From contig NC_092861.1 in the NCBI RefSeq assembly GCF_032062135.1, positions 706,613 through 770,612 on the forward strand: a stretch of 64,000 nt of DNA. The letters run 5' to 3'. Both the position numbers and the translations under genes were made by a program. The notes beneath the pieces are model-generated. The model was not told where the DNA came from and searched no databases. It saw only the letters and a list, made by a program, of their open reading frames with translations. The stretch's first letter is position 1. Every line of letters starts with the position of its first letter. Shown here piece by piece: positions 23,328 to 33,868 of the stretch. Source of the DNA: Pyxicephalus adspersus (Eukaryota > Chordata > Amphibia > Anura > Pyxicephalidae).

Positions 23328-23860
23328 GAGGATCAGCCTGCTGTGTCTGGATCGTCGGGCACTCATATGTTTTGTGGGGAGCCAAGAGAACGGCGGTGCA
23401 GGCTGACGGATGGCAGCTTTGGATATCCCATGAGGAAGAAATTTTGCGCTGGATCGCGGTGCCTGGTTTGCTTTGGAGTAGGGGGGTGCCCGAGATTAGA
23501 AAGTATGCGGGTTTATGGGTAGTGAGGTAGAAGTTGTACATGCTAAGGCAATAATTTTGGGAAGAGCTCCATGAAGGAGCTCATTAGGGATATTCCATTG
23601 GATTTCTTGAAGTTGCGGATTGAGTTTCTGAGCCTAGTGGTGGTTTGGTCTGAAATCATAGCCAGGACTTGTTGGAGGGGGGCCCGATAGATAGAGAAGG
23701 TTAACAAGGCTAGAATAAAAATTAACAGGGAGGTTGGCAGATTTATTGCTACAAATGGAGGTATAGTGATACAGCATAAGGAGTTGGAGGAGGTGACCTG
23801 CTGGTACCTGAGGCAAGACTGAGTGCTTTGGAATGCAACTGGCACAGACTTATAGTTTCT
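23328..23860 (+). pseudogene. Ngaro SGNH-hydrolase ORF, broken
   Basis: It begins right after a pyrimidine-rich tract and AG (ttaatttatag) and encodes VWIVGHSYVLWGAKR, then VPGLLWSRGVPEIRKY, collinear with the better copy at 30002-30597. Later parts survive as scattered pieces across stops. The GHS serine of the first SGNH block is present; the GGND block is lost. Confidence 0.7.
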
Positions 23861-25094
23861 TGGACTTCAAGATGGTATGCAACGAGCACTGAGAGTTTGG
23901 AGGGGTGCTCCAGTGTCAAACCTGATCGCTGTGGCGGTTGGGATTTTAGAAAGCAGGAATCCTGGACATGGAAGGTGGTAAAAGGGATACTCTGTGGTAG
24001 GGTCCTCCTTTAGAAGGTATGTTAGTTATGGCTCCTGAGGGGTGCTGGGTGGCTAGGGGCCAAGGTGGTGTGGTTTATTTGGAATTATGGTGGTGTACGG
24101 ATTATGCCTTCTGAGACTTACAACCTGGTTGTTAATGTTTAATTCTTGAAGGCTGCAATGTTAAGTAAAAATATGGTGTTTATTTTGGGGGTTAAATTTT
24201 AATCTTTAATTCGATTAAAAGAAAGATTGCTAATATGTTTGTTTATATAATGTATGTTAATCGCTTATTTATGGTTATGCAATTATTTATGTATTTGTTA
24301 AAAAACGTTGTTAAATAGCCAGCCAGTTTAAACGCAGATTGGAGTTGGTGTTTTTTTGGATGAGAATGGTTGGTAAGCAGGTTGGGGGAGTGGGGAGGGG
24401 GTTAATTGCAGGGGTGTGCAGGGGTCTGAAGGACTGTGAGGTTCAAGCTACCCTAGTTAAGCCAAAATGAACTAATACAACAAAATATACATTCTATTCT
24501 ATACTCACTAAAACAAGATGAATAATTACAGCATTAGCATACCAACAAAGCTTGGACTGGCCTGAGAACAACAGAGATGGATGTGTTTGAATCAACAGGA
24601 AAACAAATATGTCTACTAGGACAAACACCTTCACCTTAGGCTCTTGGAGATGACGTCATTAAAGGGAGACTGAGAAATGCAAACTGTAATAACAAGATTG
24701 TCAAGTCTGGGGGAGTACAACTATTTCTATATAAACTATATACATACCAGAACCTAATTATTCATAGACAGCACACTAATATAAATGTCATGATAAATGG
24801 GATTCCTTATTTTTTTACTGGACAACAGATTGTACTGAATAATAATTCACCCATGATGTCCTGGGCACACAATGCCATTTACCCAGCAGAGTGAATATGA
24901 AGGTGAATATTAATCTAACTAGTATTAAGGAAATGTTTTTGTATATTAGAAACCTGCACCCATGACAGGCGCATGCGCACATCGGACCAAGATGTGGCAT
25001 ATTGATCCTGCTCCGCGCAGCTTGCGGATAGTGACCTCCCTATCGTACAGCACACGCCAGCACACACACTCTGCAGTGATCTCCTCTTCCTCTG

Positions 25095-26240
25095 GACCTC
25101 TCCTAGCAATCCCGGAGACCATGGGTCTGATGAGCAAGGCCGCAAAACTGTCTCTTCAGAACCTAAGACACAACATGGCCTGTCTTCCAAGATGCAGCAG
25201 CTCTAGTTCCCATCTGATCTGTCCCCTGCAGATCCGGAGCAAGGTGAGCGGATGCTTACTAAGATCAGGGAAATCATGAGAGACGAAATCTCCATAGCAA
25301 AAAAATGCTTTCTTCAGCACTCTTTTAAAATAAATTTAAGAACTAGGCCAAAGCTAAGTGATCAGTTAGGGAATGCTGAATATCATGCTAGTAGAGATAA
25401 CATTAGACTCAGAGGTCCATAGTTGTGTCAACTATATAGTTGTGTCCCTCAAAGGAGCTCACAATCTAATGCCCCTACCATAGTCATATGTCATTAATGT
25501 AGTCTAGGGTCAATTTTTAGGGGAAGCCAATTAACCTTACTGCATGTTTTTGGGATGTGGGAGGAAACCCACGCAGACACGCGGAGAACCTACAAACTCC
25601 ACGCAGATAATGTCCTGGCTGGGAATCAAATCTGGGACCTAGCGCTGCAAAGGCCGGAGTGCCAACCCCTGAGCAACCATGCTGCCCTGTGGATGGTTAC
25701 TGCTTTACTTAGTATCATAGTTACTGATGTTCCCACCGAATACCTCGAAATGGACAGGAATCATAGGGCCCTCTTCTGTAAACCTACAGATCGTCCTCCT
25801 AGTGATGTCATCATAAAATTTCATCAGTATCATACCAAAGAACTGTTCCTGCAAGTGACAGGTACCAGGGATACACCTACCTCTACCTACCTATCAGGAT
25901 TTCTCTTTACAAATATTTGTGGATTTGGCACAATCCACCATCCAGAATCCTTCAAGAAAACAATGTGCATTATCGTTGGGTCTTCCCGTTCAAACTAGTC
26001 TTCACATACCAGAACCATCCATATTCAGTGGTCACTGCGGCTACATAAATGCCCTATGGCCCTATCCCTATGCCCTGTGGATAATGCTTCGCAAGCATCC
26101 TGAGTCTCGCAGGAGATGTCGGTATCCTTGGCCTGTTTGGATATCTCTACAAGGAACAAGGAATGCCAGCTCTCAGAAAATATCTTGCTGCAAAGCCTTG
26201 GGATGACTTCAACCCCAATCTTTTTGAAAAAGTGGCTGAT
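25095..26240 (+). pseudogene. L1 ORF1 fragment, interrupted by an interspersed repeat
   Basis: The region 25725-26230 encodes the RNA-binding domain of an L1-type ORF1 protein: a YLEMDRNHRAL block (the E-x-D-R-x-HR signature), PPSDVIIKFHQYHTKE, then in another frame NVHYRWVFPFKLVFTYQNHP. The upstream part near 25120-25280 may be the N-terminus. An unrelated repeat occupies 25430-25690. ORF1 protein trimers coat L1 RNA. It carries several stops. It is collinear with the ORF2 start at 26835, so it is the 5' half of one L1. Confidence 0.75.
25430..25690 (+). repeat. Interspersed repeat of the GTGGGAGGAAACCCACGCAG kind
   Basis: It holds gtgggaggaaacccacgcag, gagaacctacaaactccacg and a tail near ctgagcaaccatgctgccct, blocks of a repeat widespread in fish and frogs, probably LINE-derived. 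It is inserted in the L1 ORF1. The open frame that covers it is chance. Confidence 0.65.
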
Positions 26241-26819
26241 GGTTGAATTTTAACTATTTTGTTATACAAGTCTGTCCAGCCTCTTTTTACCGATGGTCAG
26301 CTACTGCAAATGGTCTCATGTTTTGATTTTGTTTTTTCTTTGATTTTTATTGTTTTGAGATTTATTCTTTTTGATCCCCTACTTTGAATATTTTAAATAT
26401 TTGAATATTTTGAATGTTTTGTCTGGTACTACTTTATGTTGTTATGTTATGTCTCTCTTCCTATTGCTTATCTTTTTTTTTTTTTTTTTTGGTGATACAC
26501 TGTGTGTACATGTGTACATTCCTTTACCCACGGTGAGTTGGTCAGTGCCTTACTTTTGCCCGAGGTGATACTTGTCCTCCCTAGTATTTTTTGCTGACTT
26601 TTTTGTATCGGTTTCCTTTACTATCGCTTTCCTTTACTACGATGCCTCCCCTTACATGGGTAATTTGAACCTTTTTTTTTTATTGTGTTTAACATTTTCT
26701 TGTGCCTTTGTCAATGTCTAAATTTCTATTTATTTTGTTTTGTTTTTTTTATTTGCTTTGTACTTTCTGTTTTCCATTTTTGTGCTGTGGCAATGTAATG
26801 TGCTTGTTAGGGGTTTGGG

Positions 26820-27010
26820 ATTGTGCTAAAAGTTTTGACTTTGAATGTCCAAGGTATGAATTCTCCTTATAAGCTGTCCACTATTTTTAAGTATTTACGT
26901 TTAATATTGCCTGTTTACAGGAGACCCAAATATCTGCTTTGTCTGAACTGGAATATGTACATGAGTCCTAATCCAGTTATTTAGGAAGGGTTTTCTAATT
27001 GGGTACAGTT
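26820..27010 (+). pseudogene. Start of L1 ORF2 (endonuclease N-terminus)
   Basis: It encodes LKVLTLNVQGMNSPYK and FKYLR, the opening of an L1 apurinic-type endonuclease, then (after a frame shift) LQETQIS with the conserved glutamate. It is cut off at about residue 55; the continuation appears at 31035, beyond a Ngaro element. Confidence 0.7.
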
Positions 27011-27790
27011 AAATTTTGTATGTGCCTAGCCTGATAATTAAAAATATGATCAAGAGGAGATAAGCAATGTGATGTTTGTGTTTATTAGGTGAACAAATTC
27101 ATGTAGCCCTGATTCTAACAGCGACCAACTAGTTTAAACCAAGTGATAAAATAATATATGTGAATACAAAATGACAATAAAAATATATTTTTACGTAGAC
27201 TTGTTGTTGTACAATATTTTCTTGTTTCTATTTTAAAGTCAGAAGTGTCTCAAAGTGCTTGACGCGTTTTGGCTTCCTCAGGGGACCTTTGAGATTGAGA
27301 ACTAAGATCATACTGTACAATTATATATAGGTGACAGCTGAATCATCCCTGGGAGATACAAATACAGTATTCTCATTAGATTTGGCTTCAGATATATAAA
27401 GAAAAAGGTGCTGAGAGGGATTTTTAAAGTGAGACGGCTGAGAAGATTTGTGGTTAAGGTATTATAGCAATCAATGTCTTATTATCCTGCACAGAAATCA
27501 GTTGCAGATCTGAAATTATCCTCACATATTGTATTGTTCTATGAGGTCCAAATATAGTACTAATAATCCTGATTCAAAGGTATAGATACATTGGTTTCTA
27601 TGTCTTATTCCAGTTTTCCCTAAATTAATATTCACTGGTATTTTTATATAACTGATGGATAGGAAAGTGATGTGCTGATATCCCAGCTTTCCAGTTTTCT
27701 AAAAAGGTATTGACTGGTATTTTCAAGATTGAAGATTTAAAGAGTAATTTGTTGGTGGGGTAAGCAGGCCTGAAGCAAAAAAAAAAAAAA
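27011..27790. other. Non-coding spacer inside the nest
   Basis: AT-rich sequence without recognised genes. The block gacgcgttttggcttcctca at about 27261-27280 is a common motif of amphibian and fish interspersed repeats. It ends in a run of A just before the Ngaro element. Confidence 0.4.
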
Positions 27791-27797
27791 AAAGTCT

Positions 27798-29918
27798 TAT
27801 CCAAAAGGGGAGTCAGTGAATGATGGTATCTCTCCTGATCTTTGTAGGGTGGCGTATACCTCGTTTGATGTGGCGGTGGAATTGGTTAGGCAGGCGGGAA
27901 AAGGTTGTTTGCTGGCAAAGGCGGATATTGAATCTGCTTTTCGTTTGTTGCCGGTTCACCCTGACAGTTTTTGGTTGTTGGGTTGTTTTTGGGATGGGGC
28001 TTATTATGTTGATAAATGTTTGCCTATGGGTTGCTCTTTATCTTGCTCATTGTTTGAATTGTTTAGTTCCTTTATTGAATGGGTGGTGAAAGACGTGTCG
28101 GGAATTGGATCAATCATTCATTATCTGGATGATTTTTTGTGTGTGGGGCCCGGGGGCACTTTGGTCTGTGCAAACTTACTGGGCACGCTGGAACATGTCG
28201 CTGCGCTTTTTGGTGTACCTTTGGCAAGGGAAAAGACAGTTGGTCCGGCCACGGAATTGTCATTTTTGGGGATTGTTTTGGACTCTGTTCGGATGGAATG
28301 CAGGTTACCTGAGGACAAACTAGTGGCATTGAAAGCAGAGGTGGAAAGGGCTGCTTGCATGGAGAAGATGCGTTTGAAGGAATTGCAGTCTTTGTTAGGG
28401 AAACTTAATTTTGCATGCGGCATTATGCCCATGGGGCGGATCTTTAACAGAAGATTAGCTGCAGCCACTGCGGGTGTGCGTAAGCCTGAGCATTTTATTC
28501 GCATGACCAGGGTTTTAAAGGGTGATTTGGGTGTATGGAGATAGTTTTTGGAACTTTACAATGGGCCGTCTTTGTGGTTGGGTCCTCAGGTGGACAATGA
28601 TGCGTTAGACTTGTGGACGGATGCGGCAGGGGCGGTCGGTTATGGGGCTTACTTTGCCGGCCGCTGGAGCGCAGGGGAGTGGCCGCAGGAATGGCGGACT
28701 TCGGGCTTGTGTAAAAATCTGGTGTTACTCGAACTTTTTCCTTATGTTGTTGCTTTGACTTTGTGGGGGTCTTTGCTGCGGGACCGGAGGGTACGTTTCC
28801 ATTGTGATAACATGGGGGTGGTGGAGGTCATTAACAACAATTCTGCGTCCTCCCCCCAGGTGATTTGTCTGTTGCAGCGTTTGGTTTTGTTGTGTTTGCA
28901 ATTCAATATTCATTTAAGGGCTTTGCATGTTCCGGGATTCCCTTTCTCGTTTTCAGTGGCAGCGTTTTCGGGAAGTGGCTCCAGAGGCGGAGGAATTGGG
29001 GACCCCTTGTCCGGAGGAAGTGTGGTCGGTGGTCTGGGGGCCCTTGCGGGGCTGATCAGGAACTCAGTGTCACAAAGCACCTGGAAGGCGTATGTAGGTA
29101 CCTGGAGGGAATGGTTTGTTTTTGTACACAATGAAGTGGGGGAGTCAGTTCAGGAGGGGGGAGAAGAGGCAGTATTGCTATTTGTGTTATGGAATTTACA
29201 AAAAGGGGTGTCCGGAGGGGCGGTGAGTAAAAAACTGTCTGCTCTGGCGTTCTTGTTTGGATGGGTGGATGGGACCAAAGGATTTGCGGTGCGCCAAGCC
29301 ATGAAAGGGTATAGGAAGGTCGATAGTCGCAGGGATGGCAGGAGGCCGGTATCATTGGGGATGTTAGTAGACATTTGTCGGTGTCTGGGTTCACTGTGCT
29401 TTAGTGGTTTTGAAGCGGTGTTATTTAAAGCAGTGTTTGTGGTGACATTTTTTGCGGCTTTGCGGGTGAGTGAAGTGGTGTGCCAGTCCAAGTCCAAGGA
29501 GGGAGGTTTGCGGCTGGGGGATTTGCAGTTGGCAGCGGATAAAGTACTGGTTTGGATTCAGAAGTCCAAGACGGACCAGGAAGGTAAAGGGACTTGGTTA
29601 GTGCTGCGGGGCCTGCCGGGTGCGGAATTGTGCCCGGTCAAAATCCTAGGGGACTATCTCAGGGTAAGACCTTCTGGAAGGGGTCCTTTATTTGTGCATG
29701 AGGACACTTCTTTTGTGACTCGGTTTCAGTTTGTGTCGGTTTTTAGGAAATGCGTGGCGGCTACGGGTCGTAATCCAGGTAGGTATGCAGCTCATTCTTT
29801 TAGTATTGGAGCAGCCACGGAGGCGGCTCGGTGGGGCCTGGGTCAGGACGCAATCAAGAGGATCGGCCGGTGGGAATCTCATCGCTTTCGAGGGTATGTT
29901 CGTCCCCATTTGTTGTAA
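27798..29918 (+). pseudogene. Ngaro pol: RT, RNase H and tyrosine recombinase, one in-frame TAG
   Basis: One frame from GESVNDGI to TAA at 29916-29918 is interrupted only by TAG at 28542-28544. RT: LAKADIESAFRLLPVH, KCLPMGCSLSCSLFEL and HYLDDFLCVG (about 28119-28148). RNase H after the stop: DLWTDAAGAVGYGAYFAG (about 28609) and FHCDNMGVVEVINN. Recombinase from about 29050: ALRVSEVV (first Arg, about 29460), KSKTDQEGKG and a terminal GRWESHRFRGYVRPHLL with the nucleophile tyrosine. The second catalytic arginine is serine: HSFSIGAAT at about 29794 where the family has HSFRIGAAT. It integrates element circles in active relatives; this copy should not. Confidence 0.9.
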
Positions 29919-30001
29919 ATTTTAGGGGACTGGGGGTAGGGGTCCTGTACTGTTGCTTGGAGCTGTTATTCGATTTGGTTCTCCTTTTTCTTCTGTTACA
30001 G

Positions 30002-30597
30002 ATGAGTCAACGTGTTTGATATGGATCCTGGGCCACTCCTTCGTTTATTGGGGAGCCAGAAGGGCAGATGTGCGTCTTAATGGACGACAGTTGGGGTTGC
30101 AGAGGGAGGTGGCGAGGGTTCGTTGGATCGGGATTCCAGGTATGCGGTGGAGTAGGGTGGTTCCCGAGGTTAGTAGATTTGTTAGCTTGGATAGGGCCCC
30201 TGACGTGTTGCTTCTCCATGTCGGTGGGAACGATTTGGGGGTTCGTCCTATGAGGGAGCTGATAAGGGATATTAAATTTGATTGTCTCCGGCTAAGCGAG
30301 GCGTTTCCCAATATGGTTTTGGTATGGTCAGAGATGGTGGGTCGGTTAAGTTGGAGACAGGCTCGCTCAGTGGACCGGTTGAACAAGGCCCGGATTAAAG
30401 TCAACAAGGAGGTGGGTCGTTTTTTGGGGAGCATTGGGGGTCTGGTGGTGCGTCACCAGGAGTTGGAAACTGAGCTGGAGTTAATTCTTCGAGGAGATGG
30501 GGTTCACCTTAACGCGGTGGGCACTGATATGTGGTTGTTAAGCTTGAGTGAGGCATTGGAGAGGGCGGTTCGGGTGTGGAGGTGCTCGCAATCTTGA
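30002..30597 (+). CDS. Ngaro SGNH/GDSL hydrolase ORF, catalytic residues kept
   Basis: It is open to TGA at 30595-30597 in a different frame from the pol ORF. The SGNH blocks are all present: ILGHSFVYW with the serine at 30037, HVGGNDLG with N and D at about 30229-30234, and DGVHLN with Asp at 30496 and His at 30505. SGNH enzymes are esterases or lipases; their role in retrotransposons is not known. There is no in-frame ATG near the start. The frame opens just after ctcctttttcttctgttacag, a good splice acceptor, in the same phase as in the other copy, so it may be an exon joined to upstream element sequence. Confidence 0.75.
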
Positions 30598-31034
30598 GGT
30601 GTCAAGTTTGCGGCTGGTGGCATGTGTGGTTTTGGGTCCATTAAAAATTTTGATGAGGGGTATTTAAAATAGGGGGGAGATGAGGACACTAAATGTTGTT
30701 TCGGTACAGTCATGTGGGCCTTGCACGACACTTGGTTGTTGTGGAGGTGAAAATATTCGTGGGAGATCCGCTATTTGTCCCCGGGTCGGCGTATTTGCGA
30801 CTGGGGGCCTGGCAGTGGATCAAAACAGCAGGATGATGGAAGACTGGTGGAGTTATGGACCCATTAAAAAGTTGTTATTGTAAAAGATTATAGATATTGT
30901 TAAATGTGGAATATAGTTTAATAAAAGGGGCTGCTGTGGCCAACAATTTCCAACACATGGAGTAAGTGTCATTATTGGTACGGGAATGTGGGGTGGATAA
31001 TTGGGGTGGTCAAGCAGCAAGGGGTTCTTATACT

Positions 31035-32003
31035 TTACCCTGTCATGGTGACGGGGAGGATGTCCGCAGCACCTTTTTTTCACACCTAACTGTTCGTGCT
31101 CATTTGCAAGGAACCATAATTTTATGTGGCGACTCTAATAAGATTCTGAATCTGAAACTGCATAGATCTAAACCTGATAGTTCTTTTTCTAAACAAGATG
31201 CATCTGTCTTTAATTTTTATTAGGTAGCTTGGGAGTGATAGATGCGTAGAGAGAGTGCTACTCAGTGGCAAAAGAATATACTTTTTTTTCTCAACCACAT
31301 GGTTTTCACTCACGTATAGACCATATGTTTGTTTCACGTACTTTAATACCACAAGGGACTGGTTCTCGTATCTTAGCAATGGCAAGGTCAGACCATGACC
31401 TGATGTGCAATTCTTTCTTTCCTACATCTTCCTACAATAATTGGTGTTTTAATGACTCTTTGTTATCATACTCTCCGATAATGGCTGATATTATAGCTCA
31501 GACTACCGATTATTTTAGGATAAATGTAGGCAGTGTTTCTTCTCCTATGGTTCTCTGGGATATCAATAAATCTGTTATAAGGGGAGTTCTTATTCACCAT
31601 ACGCCTAGACATAAGCGTGAACGTACTCAACAATTGACTAAGTTGGAGGGGGAAATGGAGGTGATCACTACCATTTTTAAGAGGCACCCCACGGAACGTA
31701 ATAGGAGACTATGTCTTCAGGCTAAAATGGCTTTTCAATTTGTGGATATTGCAGGATGTAGTAATAATAAGATTGTCACGATGTTAGCTAATAAATTGCG
31801 AAATATTCCCTAACATAGGCTTGCAATTTCGTTGCGTACTAGAAATTATTTGCACACTTCTAATCCCACTAATATATAGAGGAATTTAGACATCAATTAG
31901 CTAAATTGTATAAAGCTCCTTTTAAACTATCTTCAGAAAAAGCACAAGCTTTTTGTCTAAAGTGCATCTTCCATTGCTGTCTACTGACCAGGCGACCAGT
32001 CAG
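31035..32003 (+). pseudogene. L1 ORF2 fragment (endonuclease C-terminal half and linker)
   Basis: It encodes GTIILCGDSNKILN (about 31111), HGFHSRIDHMFVS (about 31301), SDHDLM, NDSLLSYSPIMADII and a coiled linker up to LPLLSTDQATSQD (about 31966-32004). This is the stretch between the endonuclease start at 26820 and the RT at 41526, in the same strand and order. The largest open piece is 31265-31813. Stops occur at 31222 and 31813, with a shift near 31950. Confidence 0.8.
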
Positions 32004-32004
32004 G

Positions 32005-32160
32005 ATTTCTGTATTTCTCTCAAAAAAACAGATATTTCATTTTGATCCCACTCACTATCTATCAAAAAGGCTACAAAAATTTCTGTATTACTCTCAAACA
32101 AATACAGATATTTCATTGTTTGATACTTCTTGCTATTTACCAAAAAAAATTTGGTACAGG
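32005..32160 (+). repeat. 75-bp AT-rich repeat, two units
   Basis: Two units like those at 526-1360 (ttctgtatttctct, acagatatttcattttgat, cactatctatcaaaa). They begin exactly where the L1 reading stops, so they mark the left edge of the 9.5-kb block inserted in the L1. Confidence 0.75.
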
Positions 32161-32770
32161 TGCATTTTTGGCCGAATAAGTAAAAGACGAGTAGATGCAG
32201 ATGAAGGCATGACGTTGGGCAACCTGCCGCATCTGGCAGGGTGCATACTCCCCGGGAGTCTGTTACTGTAGAACAGCAGCAGCAGCAAACTGTTAGAGGC
32301 AGCAGCACAAGTTGTCAAACAGGTCTGGGATTTGTGCGGAGCACCAGTATGCCAGTAGATTTATTGAGAGGGCATAAAACAATCATACAGCTACGTCATG
32401 TGGAGAGTATTATGAACTGGGTCTCAGGGGCCAAAAAGTGCAGCAGGCTCTTTTTCTGCAGCAGGCTCTTCTTCTGAAGCAGTAGCAGCAACCAGCACAG
32501 CCATGACAAAAGTAAAGACAGGGGTTAGTGTGGCTAATGTGCCTGTACCTCCCAATGACTTTCCCATGTTGTTTGACGAACAGCCTGAGGATCTGTCATT
32601 GCTGATTTCAGAGCAGGAGGCAGACTTTGAGACCCTTGGAGAGTGTGGTCAGCACTTGGTGGGCAAGGGTTCTGCATCAGTGGCTCCATTTGCAGAGGTT
32701 GGGTTAGATGAAAATGAGGATGATGATGACTGTGATGTCACCACTGGTGCATGTAAGGGCTAGCAGCAGT
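32161..32770 (+). pseudogene. hAT-associated acidic/low-complexity ORF remains
   Basis: A Gln-rich stretch and HVESIMNWVSG (about 32397) are followed, after a stop, by an open frame at 32503-32763 with PMLFDEQPEDLSLLISEQEAD and an Asp run. The composition and the position next to the 75-bp repeat resemble the low-complexity/acidic region at 2140-2815, but the residue match is weak. It could be the N-terminal part of the transposon protein or an unrelated acidic ORF. Function not known. Confidence 0.35.
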
Positions 32771-32959
32771 TCCGTGTGTGGGGTTGGACACATTATTCCA
32801 ATACAATTAACCCAGGATAGGGTGAGTACACTCCTCTGCATTTTCTTGCTCTATCCTTTCCGTAGGCTGCCATTGAAGACCTATCTGTATTTCTGTTTAT
32901 AGGCCAACAAACAAACACACAAAACAATTTCTTTCTTAGAGACCCTGGTGCTCTGGACC

Positions 32960-33868
32960 AAGTCGTCTCTGGTATCTTTACTGGTTGAACCTTCTTGCTT
33001 GGACCGCACTTTCTGCTTTCGTCCAGGTTTCTCTCTTTGCAATTTCAAGCTCTGCATTTTTGCCTTGAAGAGTTTTCTCTAGCTGTACATTTTCTTCTGC
33101 TCTCTGCTGATGTTCTTGCTGTAGTTTCATAATAAGTTTCTCTGCGGCTGCCTTCTGTTGTAATTTAGGCAAGATCATCTAGTGTTCCCTCCAGCTCCTC
33201 TTCCAACAGGGAAAGAATGTCAAGCTCTGCTCATTTATCTGAGATGCTGCAATTCCCAGTTTATGCTCATTTTCCTGTTCTTTGCTGGTTAGTTCCAGTC
33301 TGAGGTCCTGTATTTGCTTTTGGGAATTTGACAGATAATTCTCCAGGTTTTTATTTTCTCCTCTGAGTCCCTCAACTACAATTTCGGTTTGTTTTAATTC
33401 TTCTGCCAAACTTTCATTTTGAGTGGCCACCTCTTTATGATTTTCCTCAAGAAGAGAGTTTTTTTCTTTAAGGGATTTAAAAGCTGCTTTTGATGTAGCT
33501 AAAATGTTCTGCAGTCCTTCAAATTGTTCTTGAAAGCTGTCTTGACAGATGATCTCCTTGTCTTTTGCATCCAGTTTATTTTTTTCCCTTTGAAATTCTT
33601 TATCTTTTTCGGGTTTCTGTCTCAGGTTTGGCGTGGATTCATGCAAAGCATGTTTGTGCAGCTGGACAGGAGATGTTGGCTCCTCTATCTCAGTGTCTGC
33701 TTGACCTTCACCATTAGAACATTTTTCTTTTCCTCTGAACCTTTGAGATTTCCCATATGACACGTGTCCTTGCGATCATTATGCCGTCTTTACATTATAC
33801 AATCCTGAAGCAGTAGCACAATTAACATTCTTATTGAACCTTTTGATAGGCGCCTTCAGGAAGGACAT
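32960..33868 (-). pseudogene. hmmr: HMMR (RHAMM) processed pseudogene
   Basis: The minus strand starts at 33868 with MSFLKAPIKRFN and GLYNVKTA, then two stops, then in the same frame VSYGKSQRFRGKEK: the N-terminus of the hyaluronan-mediated motility receptor, a spindle-associated coiled-coil protein. A long heptad-rich coil follows (33650-33190) with repeated E/K/L/Q, a shift at about 33215, and a further coil segment to 32979 (ENVQLEKTLQGKNAELEIAK). No intron is seen across a region that is multi-exon in vertebrates, so it is a retrocopy, cut short at its 3' side. It directly follows the CTCF-like segment on the same strand. Confidence 0.75.

Larger units (their letters stand above)
18845..24460 (+). 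mobile_element. Ngaro/DIRS-type tyrosine-recombinase retrotransposon, decayed copy
   Basis: A G-rich leader (18845-20340) is followed in order by gag-like, RT/RNase H, tyrosine recombinase and SGNH hydrolase sequences, all on the plus strand with stops and frame changes, and then an AT-rich tail. These elements copy through an RT but integrate by a tyrosine recombinase, so they leave no target duplication. The protein order and the paralog at 27798-30597 support the call. The outer borders are estimates; the split direct repeats expected of Ngaro were not found by eye. Open frames in the leader (for example 19174-19653) have no recognised domain. Confidence 0.8.
27798..31030 (+). mobile_element. 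Ngaro/DIRS-type retrotransposon, 5'-truncated, well preserved
   Basis: It starts within the RT just after an A-run and carries RT, RNase H, tyrosine recombinase and SGNH hydrolase in order, with a single stop in the long ORF. About 430 bp of G-rich 3' sequence follows. It lacks the gag part seen in the 18.8-kb copy. It separates two collinear pieces of an L1 ORF2 (26820-27010 and 31035-32003), so it, or it with neighbouring sequence, was inserted into that L1. Confidence 0.82.

Noticed and set aside
18845..24460. Split direct repeats expected at Ngaro ends
   Set aside because: Looked for by eye in the leader and tail; only weak G-rich similarity was found, not enough to call.
25555..25700. 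N-terminal part of the frame at 25555-25998 as a protein
   Set aside because: It is an interspersed repeat; only the part after about 25725 is L1 ORF1.
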